Of a stretch of 64,000 nucleotides of DNA, positions 43,563 through 53,157 are shown piece by piece (the stretch's first letter is position 1; every line of letters begins with the position of its first letter). The notes below the pieces were generated by a model, which saw nothing but the letters and a program-made list of their open reading frames with translations, made no database searches and had not been told where the DNA came from. This DNA comes from Rhodopseudomonas rhenobacensis (GTDB taxonomy: Bacteria; Pseudomonadota; Alphaproteobacteria; Rhizobiales; Xanthobacteraceae), in the NCBI RefSeq assembly GCF_014203125.1, contig NZ_JACHIH010000005.1, forward strand, positions 1 to 64,000, in the 5' to 3' direction. A program made the position numbers and the translations under genes.

Positions 43563-44945
43563 TCAATCGACGTTCGGCGGTTCGGCGTGGCTGATCACGC
43601 GCTTCACGCTGGGGAATTCGCGGCGCAGGCTGCGCTCGATTTCGTCGACGTGCTCGTGCACTGCGATCACGCTCATCGCCGCGGCGGCGTGGCAATGGAA
43701 ATTCACCACTTCGCCGGCCTCGGTGTCGCGCACCCGCACATTGTGGATGTCGTTGATCGCGCCGTCGCCGGCAAACCCAATCAGCGCCTGGCGAATTTCT
43801 TCGACCCGGGCGGCGGGGGCGTCGGCGCCGTGCGGCAGTTCCGGCTCCAGCGGCTCGATATGGGTGTCGACCTCGACGTCGCTACCGAATTCGTCGACGA
43901 TGTGACGTTCCAGCTGGTGGGCGATGTCGTGAGCCTCGACCAGCGGCATGTTGCCGTCGACCTCGAGGTCGATCGACACCGTCAGCTTTTCGCCGAGGTC
44001 GTGCACCGTGACGTGGTGGATCGCGAGGCCGGAATTGCGCGCGATCACCATGATGCGTTCGCGCACGCTCTCATTGTCGCGCGCCACCGGAACCGCGGTG
44101 AAGGTGAGGTCGGCGTCGTCGAGCGCGCCGGTGACCGCGGCCTGCGCCTTGCGCTTGATCTGTTCGATGCGGTCGATCGGAAAGGTGCGCGGCACCTGGA
44201 CGATGGCGTCGATGAAATAGGTCGGCCCCACCATCCGCGCGCGCAGCCGCTCGATGCCGACCACGCCGGCAACGCCGCTGATCGCCTCGCTCGCTTTTTC
44301 GGACACCCCGTCCGGCGCGCGGTCGAGCAGGGTCTGGATGGTGGAGCGCCCGAGCCGCAACCCCAGCACCGAAATCATCACCGCGACGCCGATGGCGGCC
44401 CCGGCATCGCCCCAGGCGAAGCCAAGCCCCGACAGCGCCAGCCCGACGATCACCGCGAACGAGCCGAGCACGTCGGACGCGAAATGCAGCGCGTCGGCGG
44501 CCAGCGCCTGGCTCTTGGTCGCGACCGCGGTCTGATGCAGCGCGCGGGCGCGCCACAGATTGACCACGATATCCAACGCCAGCACCACGAACGGGATCGC
44601 CGACAGCACCGGCGGCGGCGCGCCCTCGCTTAAACGGCTGTACGCTTCGACCAGGATGCCGCCGGCCAGCACGTAAAGCATCGCGATGACGCCGAGCGCC
44701 GACAGGCTCTCGATCTTGCCGTGGCCGTAATGATGGCCTTCGTCGGCGGGGCGGTCCGACACCCGCACCACCACCCAGGTGATCAGCGTCGCCACCAGAT
44801 CGACCGAGCTGTGCAACGCTTCGGAAATCAACGCCAAACTGCCGATCGCGATTCCGACCACGAATTTGGCCGCAGCCATCGAGGCGCTGGCTAACACCGA
44901 GATGGCGGCGACGCGGGCTTTGATGCTGGCGACGGACTGGCTCAT
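43563..44945 (-). CDS. Cation diffusion facilitator transporter with duplicated C-terminal domain
   Basis: A 460-residue protein, longer than the usual roughly 300. Six helices span about 5-205 with the metal-site motifs 'ALHSSVD' and 'DALHFASD' (HxxxD). The cytoplasmic part contains an ordinary dimerisation domain (about 210-285) and a further, similar ferredoxin-like half, so two to three metal-binding-type repeats are present ('HHVTVHDLGEKLTVSIDLEV' and 'VNFHCHAAAAMSVIAVHEHV'). It should export Zn, Mn, Fe or similar. I chose the ATG at 44945 over a GTG eight codons upstream. Confidence 0.87.
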   Translation of the reverse strand: MSQSVASIKARVAAISVLASASMAAAKFVVGIAIGSLALISEALHSSVDLVATLITWVVVRVSDRPADEGHHYGHGKIESLSALGVIAMLYVLAGGILVEAYSRLSEGAPPPVLSAIPFVVLALDIVVNLWRARALHQTAVATKSQALAADALHFASDVLGSFAVIVGLALSGLGFAWGDAGAAIGVAVMISVLGLRLGRSTIQTLLDRAPDGVSEKASEAISGVAGVVGIERLRARMVGPTYFIDAIVQVPRTFPIDRIEQIKRKAQAAVTGALDDADLTFTAVPVARDNESVRERIMVIARNSGLAIHHVTVHDLGEKLTVSIDLEVDGNMPLVEAHDIAHQLERHIVDEFGSDVEVDTHIEPLEPELPHGADAPAARVEEIRQALIGFAGDGAINDIHNVRVRDTEAGEVVNFHCHAAAAMSVIAVHEHVDEIERSLRREFPSVKRVISHAEPPNVD

Positions 44946-45172
44946 GCGGCGGGGTTTAGCAGGACGCACCCGACTATTAAAGCCGCGCGGAGATCTCCGG
45001 CGCGGGCCTCGGCGGCAGACTGAGAACCGTTCCGAGTTGAAACGCGCGACGTGACATCAGCGTGTCACGAGCCTGCGGCTCTCGCCGTCGGAGCGTCACC
45101 ACGATCTTGCCGCGGTGCGCGCATTGCAGACATAGGCTTGCATGGACCGTCGCAGGATTCAGAGTGCGGCGT

Positions 45173-45946
45173 CTAGCGATGGAATTCGTTGCCGAGTTCG
45201 CCGATCCCTTCGATCGCGATGATCACGCTGTTGACCGGCTCCTTCATCACCCCGACGCCCACCGAGGTGCCGCAGCAGATCAGGTCGCCGGGCAATAACG
45301 TCATGTCGTGCGAGATCAGGCTGACCAGTTGCTGCGGGCTGAAGATCATGTCGGACACCGGATAGTTCTGCCGCTCGGCGCCGTTCAGGATGGTGCGCAC
45401 GCTGAGCCCGGCGGGGTCGAGGCCGGTCTTGATCGCAGGCCCGAACGGACCGAAGCCGTCGAAGCTTTTGGCGCGCGACCATTGCGGAAAGGTCGGATCG
45501 CGGTTGAGGATGTCGGCGGCGGTGATGTCGTTGACGCAGGTGTAGCCGAAAATGTGCTCGTCGGCCTCGGCCACGGAAATGGCGCTGCAGCGCTTGCCGA
45601 TCACGATTCCGAGTTCGCCCTCATACACCACCTTGCCGGCATAGCATTTTGGCTGTGCCACCCGCGCGCCCGGCGCGATGACGCTCGACGGGGCTTTGAG
45701 AAAATACAGCGGCTCGGCCGGCTCCGGCTGGTTCAGCTTGGCGGCGAGCGCATGGAAGTTGTTCCACAGCCCGATGATCTTCGACGGCTCGCACGGCGCC
45801 AGCAGTTCGACCTCGGCGTGCGGCAGCGTCTGGCCGGTCGGCACCGCCTCGCCGAACATCTCGCCGCTGTGCACGCTGATGACGGAGTGCTCGATGGTGC
45901 CGAAGCCGATCGTGTCGTTGTGGCGATAGCGAACCCATTTGGTCAC
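45173..45946 (-). CDS. Fumarylacetoacetate hydrolase family protein
   Basis: A 257-residue FAH-domain protein. It has the metal-binding glutamates in 'YEGELGIVIGKRC' and the Asp in 'FGYTCVNDITAAD', then 'WSRAKSFDGFGPFGPAIKTG' and 'LLPGDLICCGTSVGVG', as in FAH-type hydratases, decarboxylases and acylpyruvases. The exact reaction cannot be told. It is the last gene of the minus-strand oxalate-type cluster, separated from the dehydrogenase gene by a family B repeat. No copy of the cluster's palindromic operator lies before it. Confidence 0.85.
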   Translation of the reverse strand: MTKWVRYRHNDTIGFGTIEHSVISVHSGEMFGEAVPTGQTLPHAEVELLAPCEPSKIIGLWNNFHALAAKLNQPEPAEPLYFLKAPSSVIAPGARVAQPKCYAGKVVYEGELGIVIGKRCSAISVAEADEHIFGYTCVNDITAADILNRDPTFPQWSRAKSFDGFGPFGPAIKTGLDPAGLSVRTILNGAERQNYPVSDMIFSPQQLVSLISHDMTLLPGDLICCGTSVGVGVMKEPVNSVIIAIEGIGELGNEFHR

Positions 45947-46012
45947 GGTGGCGCTCCGTTCTCGTTTTCTATTCTATGACGCAGCACCTCTGCATGAGGG
46001 CTCGTCATTCCG

Positions 46013-46114
46013 GGGCGCGAGCACTTGCGAGCGAACCCGGAATCTTGCTGCAAGGTCCGGCGCGAGATTCTGGGTTCGTTCGCAGCTGTCGCTGCTCATG
46101 CCCCGGAATGACGG
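46013..46114. repeat. Palindromic intergenic repeat, family B, copy 2
   Basis: The outer arms CGTCATTCCGGGGCGCGAGC and CATGCCCCGGAATGACGG and the inner arms GCGAACCCGGAATC and GATTCTGGGTTCG match the copies near 40.9 and 48.7 kb. It lies between the dehydrogenase-like gene and the FAH gene, so it may attenuate readthrough from the dehydrogenase. Confidence 0.8.
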
Positions 46115-46124
46115 CCGAGAACGC

Positions 46125-47099
46125 CTAATACAGCCCCGCCACCTTGGCGCGCTGGATCACCAGGCCGAGCACGGCGTCGATCGCCGGGGTCGGGAGCTGC
46201 GTCAGCCGCCCCATCTCCTGCACCACGGTGACCAACGGGTCGATCTCCATCGGCCGGCCGCGCTCCAGATCCTGCAGCATCGAAGTCTTGTGGGCGCCGA
46301 CCTTGCGGGCGCCTTCGATGCGGCGTTCGACGTCGACGCGGAACTTGACGCCGAAGGTCTCGGCGATCGTCTGGGTCTCCAGCATCATCGCTTTTGCCAA
46401 AGCCCGCGTCGCGGGATCGGTGCAGATCACGTCGAGCGTGGCGTGGGTGAGCGCGCTGATCGGATTGAAGCAGACATTGCCCCACAGCTTCAGCCAGATC
46501 TCGTCGCGGATGCGGTCGAGTACAGGGGCCTTCAGCCCGGCGGCTTCGAACAGCTTGGACAGCCGCTCGCAATCCGCGGAGATTTCGCCGCTCGGCTCGC
46601 CGATCGGAAACTTGTCGCCATAGACGTGCTTGATCACGCCCGGCGCCTCGATCTCGGTCGCCGGATAGACGATGCAGCCGATCGCGCGCTCAGGCCCGAG
46701 CTCGCGCCACTGCCGGCCGCCGGGATCGATGCTCTCCAGCGTTGAGCCCTCGAGCTTGTCGCCGTGCTTGTAGAAGTACCAATACGGCACGCCGTTCACC
46801 GCGGTGACGATCCGGGTGCTGGGCCCGAGCAGCGGCTTCATCTGCTCGAGCACCCCGGTGATCGAATGCGCCTTCAGACAAATGATGACGAAATCCTGCA
46901 CACCCAACTCGGCGGGATTGTCGGTGCAGCGCGGATGCGCGACGCGCTCCTCGCCGCCGATCAAGAGCTTGAGGCCGTTGGCCTTCATCGCCGCCAGATG
47001 GGCGCCGCGCGCCACCAGGCTGACGTCGGCGCCGGACAGCGCCAGTTGCACGCCGAGATAGCCGCCGATCGCGCCAGCGCCGTAGATGCAGACTTTCAT
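46125..47099 (-). CDS. 2-dehydropantoate 2-reductase-like NADP-dependent dehydrogenase
   Basis: A 324-residue PanE/ApbA-family protein. The N-terminal Rossmann motif is 'MKVCIYGAGAIGGYLGVQLA', followed by 'DFVIICLKAHSITGVLEQM' and a C-terminal all-helical domain with 'DEIWLKLWGNVCFNPISALTHATLD', which holds the family's catalytic Lys and conserved Asn. Its place in an oxalate-type cluster, not with pantothenate genes, suggests a catabolic 2-keto-acid reduction. I chose the ATG at 47099, with GAGGA upstream. A regulator-type palindrome lies 70-86 bases upstream. Confidence 0.85.
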   Translation of the reverse strand: MKVCIYGAGAIGGYLGVQLALSGADVSLVARGAHLAAMKANGLKLLIGGEERVAHPRCTDNPAELGVQDFVIICLKAHSITGVLEQMKPLLGPSTRIVTAVNGVPYWYFYKHGDKLEGSTLESIDPGGRQWRELGPERAIGCIVYPATEIEAPGVIKHVYGDKFPIGEPSGEISADCERLSKLFEAAGLKAPVLDRIRDEIWLKLWGNVCFNPISALTHATLDVICTDPATRALAKAMMLETQTIAETFGVKFRVDVERRIEGARKVGAHKTSMLQDLERGRPMEIDPLVTVVQEMGRLTQLPTPAIDAVLGLVIQRAKVAGLY

Positions 47100-47168
47100 G
47101 GAAATTCCTCGAGCGAAACGCCGCGGCACCGCGGCGGCGTCCGGAATGGATCTTCGACAAAGCGACTG

Positions 47169-47185
47169 TGGTATACAGTATGCCA
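47169..47185. promoter_or_regulatory. Putative GntR operator before the PanE-like gene
   Basis: TGGTATACAGTATGCCA matches TGGNAT-N5-ATGCCA, the same 17-bp palindrome found before the MFS gene and before the GntR gene of this cluster. It lies 70-86 bases upstream of the dehydrogenase start. Three independent matches around one FadR-family regulator make it a strong candidate for its binding site. Confidence 0.65.
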
Positions 47186-47251
47186 ATTGTCAACGCGGCG
47201 GCCGGGCCGCCCCGGGCCTGGAGCGCGTCGACCATCCCTGATCGGATTACC

Positions 47252-48538
47252 TCACGGCTGCGATGCCGCGATCACCGCGCGGCGCCATGGCTTCAGCACC
47301 AACAGAGCCAAGAGCGACGCCAGGATGTTGGCGCCGGCGGCGATCAGGAACACCCGGTCCCAGCTGCCTGAAGTTTGCTGCATGATATTGGCGAAGGGAA
47401 CCAGCAGCGCCGCGGTGCCCTTGGCGGTGTAGAGCAGGCCGGCATTGGTGGTGGCGAACTTGCTGCCGAAGGTGTCGGTGCAGGTCGAGGGAAACAGCGA
47501 ATAGATTTCGCCCCAGGCGAAGAACACCAGGCCGGACAAGAGCACGAACCAGACCGGGTCCTGTCCATACATGTACAGCGCGTAGATGCCGAGCCCCTCG
47601 ATGCCGAAGGCGATGAACATGGTGTTCTCGCGGCCGATCTTGTCGGAGATGAAGCCGAAGAACGGCCGGGTCAGGCCGTTGAGGATGCGGTCGATGGTGG
47701 CGGCGAAGGTCACCGCGGTCATCGTCATCGCCATCAAGGTCACCGGCACGTTGTCGATCTTCCAGTCCGCGGCGATCGGTTTCAGATTGGCGGTGATCAT
47801 CAAGCCGCCGGCGCCGACGATGACGAACATGAAGTACATCAGCCAGAAGATCGGATTGCGCATAACCTCGGAGGGCTTGTAGTCGCGCCGGGTCTGGATC
47901 ACTTGCGCATTGCGCACCACTGCCGGCACCTGGCCGGGCTTCGGGGAAAACAGGAAGAACGCCAGGATCACGATGATCACGCCCTGGCCGAGTCCGAAAT
48001 ACAGGAACGTGGTTTGGAAACCGGAGTCCCGGATCATCGCCTGGATCGGCGCCACGGTGAGCGCCGAGCCTGCTCCGAAGCCCGCAGCGGTGATGCCGGC
48101 GGCGAGCCCGCGTTTGTCGGGAAACCATTTCAGCGCGTTGCCGACGCAGGTGCCGTAGACGCCGCCGGCGCCGATCCCGGCGACGATCATGCCGAGATAG
48201 TAACCGTTCAGCGTGGTGGCCTCGGCGTTGATCGCCCAGCCGACCGCGCACAACACGCCGCCGATCAGCACCACCAGGCGGGGGCCGTATTTGTCGACGA
48301 ACCAGCCTTCGATCGGCACCAGCCAGGTTTCGAACAGCACGAACAGCGTGAAGGCCCACTGGATCGAGGCGCGATCCCAGCCGAATTTTTTCTGGATGTC
48401 GGGGACGAAGAAGGTCCAGCCGTACTGATAATTGGCGATCATCACCATGGCGCCGACGCCGATGGCAAGCTGCGTCCAACGATAGGCGTCGCTGACGCGC
48501 CCCACAGCCGGCCCGGCTGCTCGAACCGTGTCCGTCAT
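47252..48538 (-). CDS. MFS transporter, oxalate/formate antiporter (OFA) type
   Basis: A 428-residue protein with 12 membrane helices. It has 'YQYGWTFFVPDIQKKFGWDRASIQWAF' in the first loop, 'GWFVDKYGPRLVVLIGGVL' as the MFS loop motif, and the OFA-typical C-terminal part 'FFAWGEIYSLFPSTCTDTFGSKF'. Together with the adjacent frc gene the best substrate guess is oxalate, in exchange for formate. I chose the ATG at 48538 because GGGGAGA sits just upstream; a much longer frame continues to 48883 through a repeat. A palindromic operator lies 53-69 bases upstream. Confidence 0.88.
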   Translation of the reverse strand: MTDTVRAAGPAVGRVSDAYRWTQLAIGVGAMVMIANYQYGWTFFVPDIQKKFGWDRASIQWAFTLFVLFETWLVPIEGWFVDKYGPRLVVLIGGVLCAVGWAINAEATTLNGYYLGMIVAGIGAGGVYGTCVGNALKWFPDKRGLAAGITAAGFGAGSALTVAPIQAMIRDSGFQTTFLYFGLGQGVIIVILAFFLFSPKPGQVPAVVRNAQVIQTRRDYKPSEVMRNPIFWLMYFMFVIVGAGGLMITANLKPIAADWKIDNVPVTLMAMTMTAVTFAATIDRILNGLTRPFFGFISDKIGRENTMFIAFGIEGLGIYALYMYGQDPVWFVLLSGLVFFAWGEIYSLFPSTCTDTFGSKFATTNAGLLYTAKGTAALLVPFANIMQQTSGSWDRVFLIAAGANILASLLALLVLKPWRRAVIAASQP

Positions 48539-48590
48539 CGTTTCTCCCCTGGCCGCCTCCATCTGTCGGGAGGTCGTGCCTGCGGCATTC

Positions 48591-48607
48591 TGGAATGCGT
48601 TATGCCA
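48591..48607. promoter_or_regulatory. Putative GntR operator before the MFS gene
   Basis: TGGAATGCGTTATGCCA matches TGGNAT-N5-ATGCCA, differing from its two partners at only one half-site position outside the invariant bases. It lies 53-69 bases upstream of the MFS start codon. Confidence 0.6.
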
Positions 48608-48696
48608 GAGCGCAAGCTCTTTGAGAGATCGATGCTGCGTTAGCTGATAGGGACATTGGATTCGGTTGGGATCGAAGCATCCAACCAAAAAGCCGT

Positions 48697-48813
48697 CGTC
48701 ATTCCGGATTGCGAGTTCGTTAGAACGAGCAAGTCCGGAATCCATAACCCCTGCAGCGGTTATGGATTCCGGGCTCACTCGCAGCTGTCGCTGCTCGCGC
48801 CCCGGAATGACGG
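48697..48813. repeat. Palindromic intergenic repeat, family B, copy 3
   Basis: It has arms CGTCATTCCGG...GCGAG and CGCCCCGGAATGACGG, and inner GTCCGGAATCCATAACC and GGTTATGGATTCCGG. It shares the ends and GCAGCTGTCGCTGCTCGCG with copy 2 but has a distinct central stem. It lies in the frc-MFS gap. Confidence 0.8.
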
Positions 48814-48916
48814 TCTCGGACTCTTGAAGCGCGTCGACCCAACTCCAAAAATCTGTAGCTGCGCGGCGCGGAACGCTGCGCACCGTAGTGAGAGCATTCC
48901 GCCGTACGAACTTTGA

Positions 48917-50194
48917 CTATTCGGCGGCGGCTTTGCGCGGCGGTTCCAGCGCGCCGGACTCGTGGATCTCGGCGACCTGCTGATCGCTGAAGCCGAGGAC
49001 CTGACGCAGGATTTCGTCGGTGTGTTCGCCGAGCAGCGGCGAGCGCGTCACCTCGGTCGGACTATCCGACATCTTGATTGGGTTGCCGACCGACAGATAC
49101 TTGCCGCGGGTCGGATGATCGACTTCGACCACCGTGCCGGTAGCGCGCAGCGAGGGATCTTCGGCGAGTTCCTTCATCGACAGGATCGGCCCGCAGGGAA
49201 TGTCATCCTTGTTGAGGATTTCCATGGCCTCGAACTTGGTCTTGGTCATGGTCCATTCTTCGATCCGCGCGAAGATCGAGTTGAGATGCTTCAGCCGCGC
49301 CGCCGGCTTGGCGTAGTCGGCGTTTGTCTTCCAATCCGGCTCGTTGATGACGTCGCAGATCTTCTCCCACACCGGGGCCTGGGCGATGAAATAGATGTAG
49401 GCGTTGGGGTCGGTCTGCCAGCCTTTGCACTTCAGGATGCGGCCCGGCTGGCCGCCGCCGGAATCATTGCCGGCGCGGGGAACGGCATCGCCGAACGGAA
49501 TGCCTTCGCCGAACTGGCTGTATTCCTTCAGCGGACCGTGCGCGAGCCGCTGCTGATCGCGCAGCTTGACCCGCGACAGGTTGAGTACGCCGTCCTGCAT
49601 CGCCGCGGTGACCTTCTGGCCGCGGCCGGTGACCGTGCGCTGATACAGAGCGGTGACGATGCCGAGCGCGAGATGCAGGCCGGTGCCGCTATCGCCGATC
49701 TGCGCGCCGGTGACCAGCGGCAGGCCATCGCGGAAGCCGGTGGTGGACGCCGCGCCGCCGGTGCATTGCGCGACGTTCTCGTAGACCTTGCAATCTTCGT
49801 ACGGCCCGGGGCCAAAGCCCTTGATCGAGGCGACGATCATCTTCGGGTTGAGGCTCTGGATCTTCTCCCAGGAAAATCCCATGCGGTCGAGCACGCCGGG
49901 GCCGAAATTCTCCACCAGCACGTCGCAGCTCTTGATCAGCGCGGTCAGCACCTCCTTGCCCTTGGGGTTCTTGGTGTCGAGCGTGATCGAGCGCTTGTTG
50001 TGGTTCAGCATGGTGAAGTACAGGCTGTCGACGTTCGGCACGTCCTGCAATTGCCCCCGCGTGATGTCGCCGACGCCGGGGCGCTCGACCTTGATCACGT
50101 CGGCGCCGAACCAGGCCAGCAATTGCGTGCAGGTCGGGCCGGACTGCACGTGGGTGAAGTCCAGAATGCGAACGCCGTTCAGCGCCTTGGTCAT
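48917..50194 (-). CDS. frc: Formyl-CoA:oxalate CoA-transferase
   Basis: A 425-residue class III CoA-transferase. It matches Oxalobacter Frc closely: '[18 protein letters not shown]', 'MVENFGPG'-like '[18 protein letters not shown]', catalytic Asp168 in '[13 protein letters not shown]', the glycine loop 'GGGQPG' (246-251), and 'GIPCGP'-like '[15 protein letters not shown]' followed by '[13 protein letters not shown]'. It swaps CoA from formyl-CoA to oxalate, feeding oxalyl-CoA decarboxylase. The usual partner gene oxc is not in the window. I chose the ATG at 50194 by family alignment; an earlier start would add 33 poor residues. Confidence 0.92.
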   Translation of the reverse strand: MTKALNGVRILDFTHVQSGPTCTQLLAWFGADVIKVERPGVGDITRGQLQDVPNVDSLYFTMLNHNKRSITLDTKNPKGKEVLTALIKSCDVLVENFGPGVLDRMGFSWEKIQSLNPKMIVASIKGFGPGPYEDCKVYENVAQCTGGAASTTGFRDGLPLVTGAQIGDSGTGLHLALGIVTALYQRTVTGRGQKVTAAMQDGVLNLSRVKLRDQQRLAHGPLKEYSQFGEGIPFGDAVPRAGNDSGGGQPGRILKCKGWQTDPNAYIYFIAQAPVWEKICDVINEPDWKTNADYAKPAARLKHLNSIFARIEEWTMTKTKFEAMEILNKDDIPCGPILSMKELAEDPSLRATGTVVEVDHPTRGKYLSVGNPIKMSDSPTEVTRSPLLGEHTDEILRQVLGFSDQQVAEIHESGALEPPRKAAAE

Positions 50195-50258
50195 CGTCGT
50201 GCTCCGTGGTCGGTCGAGCCCAGCGGGTGGGCGGAAGCGGGGCGGCGCAGCGGCCCCA

Positions 50259-50954
50259 TCAGCGAAACAGCTCCTGCCCCTGTGTCTCGACATAGGTGGC
50301 CAGTCGCAGCGTATGATCGCGCGAGAGGTTCTCGGCGCGTTCGGTGTCGCGCTCCTCGAGCGCCTCGATAATGCCGAGATGCTCGGGCAATGAGGCGGCG
50401 ATGCGATCGGCGCGGCCGATCGTGAGTTGCCGATAGCCGCGGACGTGCAGCAGGATGTCGGTGGTCATGTCGACCAGCGTAGGCGACTCGCTGAGCGAGA
50501 TCAGCGCCTGGTGAAAGGCGATATTGGCGCGGGAATACTCCTCGATGTGATCCTGCGGAAGCCGGTCGGCGTCGAAATCCTTGAAGTAATCGCGCAGCGC
50601 CGAGATGTCCTTCTTGCGCGCCATGCTGGTGATCAGCCGCGCCGCCATGCTCTCCAGCGCCGCCCAGGCGCGGATCATGTCGACGATCTCGCTCTTGGTC
50701 CGGCGCACCACGACGATGCCGCGGCGCGGCACGATCTTGACGAAGCCATCCTGCTCCAGCATCGCGATGGCTTCGCGGATCGGCGTGCGGCTGACGCCGA
50801 GCCGTTCCGATAGCGCCCGCTCGTCGAGCATGATCGGCTCCGGCGTCGCGTAGATATCCATCTTGAGGATGGCTTCTTTCAAGGCGTCATAGGCCTTGGC
50901 CTTGAAGCTGGTCTCCGGCGCGATCCGCACGATCGCAAGCTCTGCCTCCGCCAT
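50259..50954 (-). CDS. GntR/FadR-family transcriptional regulator
   Basis: A 231-residue regulator. Its N-terminal winged helix has '[24 protein letters not shown]' and the wing '[16 protein letters not shown]', and its C-terminal helical FCD ligand domain covers about 90-225 with the metal-type residues in '[16 protein letters not shown]' and '[13 protein letters not shown]'. It heads the oxalate-type cluster, and the palindrome TGGNAT-N5-ATGCCA lies 31-47 bases before its start, so it probably represses itself and the cluster. I chose the ATG at 50954; an in-frame ATG at 50990 overlaps the operator. Confidence 0.88.
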   Translation of the reverse strand: MAEAELAIVRIAPETSFKAKAYDALKEAILKMDIYATPEPIMLDERALSERLGVSRTPIREAIAMLEQDGFVKIVPRRGIVVVRRTKSEIVDMIRAWAALESMAARLITSMARKKDISALRDYFKDFDADRLPQDHIEEYSRANIAFHQALISLSESPTLVDMTTDILLHVRGYRQLTIGRADRIAASLPEHLGIIEALEERDTERAENLSRDHTLRLATYVETQGQELFR

Positions 50955-50984
50955 TTCGTCCCCTCGCGTGCTCGCTTCATTCTG

Positions 50985-51001
50985 TGGCATACCAGATGCC
51001 A
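50985..51001. promoter_or_regulatory. Putative GntR operator, autoregulatory
   Basis: TGGCATACCAGATGCCA is a perfect TGGCAT-N5-ATGCCA palindrome 31-47 bases upstream of the GntR start. It is the best-matching of three copies in the cluster. The position, close to the start, fits repression of the regulator's own gene. Confidence 0.65.
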
Positions 51002-51255
51002 CGGCGTCAAGGCGGCCGGGCGGGGTGTGGGCGAAGGTCGCGTTGGCAGTCGCGCGGCCGTGATCTAAATCAGGCGCGCTACGGAATGGCCGTGGCAACT
51101 CTGCGGGACCTATTGCCGAGATATGAGAATGGCGCCTCAGCGAAACCAAGGCTTCGACTTTCCGATGTAGAGCGTGTCGGCACATTGGATTTTCAGAACC
51201 GACCGATTTCAGAATCAGCCCTCCACGCCACGAAGATTTCAGCCGGGGACACGCG

Positions 51256-53118
51256 ATGAGCCAGAACACCAAGGGCGCCGGACTGCTGATCAGCGCGATC
51301 GGCGTCGTCTATGGCGACATCGGCACCAGTCCGCTTTACGCGTTGAAGGAAACCTTCGCCGGCCACCATCCGATCCCGGTGACGCCGGACAATGTGTTCG
51401 GCGTGCTGTCGCTGGTGTTCTGGACGGTGATGCTGCTGGTCACGGTGAAATACGTCATCGTCATCATGCGCGCCGACAACCACGGCGAGGGCGGCAGCCT
51501 GGCGTTGTTGGCGCTGGTCACCGAACTGACGCGGGGCTATCGCGTCTACTATCCGTTGATGCTGCTCGGCGTGATCGCGGCGGCGCTGTTCTACGGCGAC
51601 AGCATGATCACGCCGGCGATCTCGGTGCTCAGCGCGGTCGAGGGCCTCGAAGTGGTGACGCCGAGGCTGACGCCCTATGTGGTGCCGATCACCGCGGTGG
51701 TGCTCACCGGCCTGTTCATGATCCAGAAGCGCGGCACTGGCCTCGTGGGCAAGCTGTTCGGCCCGGTGATGTGCCTGTGGTTCTTGGTGCTCGCGGTGCT
51801 CGGCATCGTCAATATCGTCGCTGCGCCGCACGTGCTGGGCGCGATCAATCCGATTTACGCGGCAGACTTCATCGTCAAGCATCCGCTGATGAGCTTTTTT
51901 GCGCTGGGCTCGATCGTGCTGGCGGTCACCGGTGGCGAAGCGCTGTACACCGACATGGGGCATTTCGGCCGCTTCCCGATCCGGGTGGCGTGGTTCGTGT
52001 TGGTGCTGCCGGCGTTGCTGTTGAACTATTTCGGCCAGGGCGCGCTGTTGCTCAGCGATCCCGGCGCGATCCAGAATCCGTTCTTCCGGCAGGTTCCGGA
52101 ATGGATGGTGATGCCGATGGTCGGGCTGGCCACTTGCGCCACGGTGATCGCCTCGCAGGCGGTGATCTCCGGGGCCTATTCGGTGGCGCGCCAGGCGATC
52201 CAACTCGGGCTGCTGCCGCGGATGACCATCGTCCATACCTCCGGCGAGGAGGAGGGTCAGATCTACATCCCCTTCACCAACTGGACGCTGTACATCGCGG
52301 TGATGGCGCTGGTGATCGGCTTTCAGTCGTCGAGCAATCTCGCCGCCGCCTACGGCATCGCCGTCACCGGCACGATGATGATCGATACCATCCTGGTCGC
52401 CTTCGTGATGGCGTTGATGTGGCGCTGGCATTGGATCGCCGTGGCGGCGGTGGTGGGCACGCTGCTGCTGGTCGATCTCGCGTTTTTCACCGCCAACATC
52501 ATCAAGGTGGCGCAGGGCGGCTGGTTTCCGCTGTTCATCGGCGTGCTGTCGTTCACGGTGTTGACCACCTGGCGGCGCGGCCGCGAACTGGTGCGCGAGC
52601 AGGTCAAGAAATTGGCGGTGCCGCTCGACGTGGTGATGCGCGCGCTCGGCCCCGGGGTGTCGCGGGCGCGCGGCACCGCGGTGTTTCTCACCGCCGCCAC
52701 CGACGGCGTGCCGCCGGCGCTGTTGCACAATCTGAAGCACAACCAGACCGTTCACCAGCGCGTCGTGCTGGCGACGGTGATGACCGCGGACACGCCTTAC
52801 GTGCCCGACAGCGAGCGCGTCACCATGACCGATCTCGGCGACGGCTTCCATCGGCTGATCATCCGCTACGGCTTCATGCAGACCCCCGACGTGCCGGCGG
52901 CGCTGGAATTGTGCAAGGCGTTCGGTCAGGAGTTCAACATGATGGCGACGTCGTTCTTCCTCAGCCGGGAGACCTACGTGCCGAGCCTGAAGCCCGGCAT
53001 GGCGCAGTGGCGGGAACGGCTGTTCACCTTCATGACGCTGAACGCCACGCGGGCCACCATCTTCTTCAAGATCCCGACCGACCGGGTGGTCGAACTCGGC
53101 ACCCAGCTGGAAATCTGA
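51256..53118 (+). CDS. kup: Low-affinity potassium transporter Kup
   Basis: A 620-residue Kup/HAK protein. It has 12 helices, starting with the signature '[19 protein letters not shown]' (residues about 16-34), then '[23 protein letters not shown]', '[22 protein letters not shown]' and '[16 protein letters not shown]', with a cytoplasmic C-terminal domain of about 180 residues. It imports potassium with protons. It is divergent from the GntR gene; no specific regulatory site was recognised. GGGGA lies about 8 bases upstream of the start. Confidence 0.95.
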   Translation: MSQNTKGAGLLISAIGVVYGDIGTSPLYALKETFAGHHPIPVTPDNVFGVLSLVFWTVMLLVTVKYVIVIMRADNHGEGGSLALLALVTELTRGYRVYYPLMLLGVIAAALFYGDSMITPAISVLSAVEGLEVVTPRLTPYVVPITAVVLTGLFMIQKRGTGLVGKLFGPVMCLWFLVLAVLGIVNIVAAPHVLGAINPIYAADFIVKHPLMSFFALGSIVLAVTGGEALYTDMGHFGRFPIRVAWFVLVLPALLLNYFGQGALLLSDPGAIQNPFFRQVPEWMVMPMVGLATCATVIASQAVISGAYSVARQAIQLGLLPRMTIVHTSGEEEGQIYIPFTNWTLYIAVMALVIGFQSSSNLAAAYGIAVTGTMMIDTILVAFVMALMWRWHWIAVAAVVGTLLLVDLAFFTANIIKVAQGGWFPLFIGVLSFTVLTTWRRGRELVREQVKKLAVPLDVVMRALGPGVSRARGTAVFLTAATDGVPPALLHNLKHNQTVHQRVVLATVMTADTPYVPDSERVTMTDLGDGFHRLIIRYGFMQTPDVPAALELCKAFGQEFNMMATSFFLSRETYVPSLKPGMAQWRERLFTFMTLNATRATIFFKIPTDRVVELGTQLEI

Positions 53119-53157
53119 CGCGGCACACGAAACGACCGGCGCTGGCGCGCCGCTTGA

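Larger units (their letters stand above)
48539..48916. other. Intergenic region between frc and the MFS gene
   Basis: These 378 bases contain the palindromic operator near 48.6 kb and a family B repeat (48697-48813), each listed separately. No gene is supported. The presence of an operator and repeat suggests that the MFS gene has its own promoter and is not simply read from frc. Confidence 0.55.

Noticed and set aside
51193-52851. 552-codon minus-strand frame over kup
   Set aside because: It is antisense to the unmistakable Kup protein; the product is His/Asp/Arg-rich noise.
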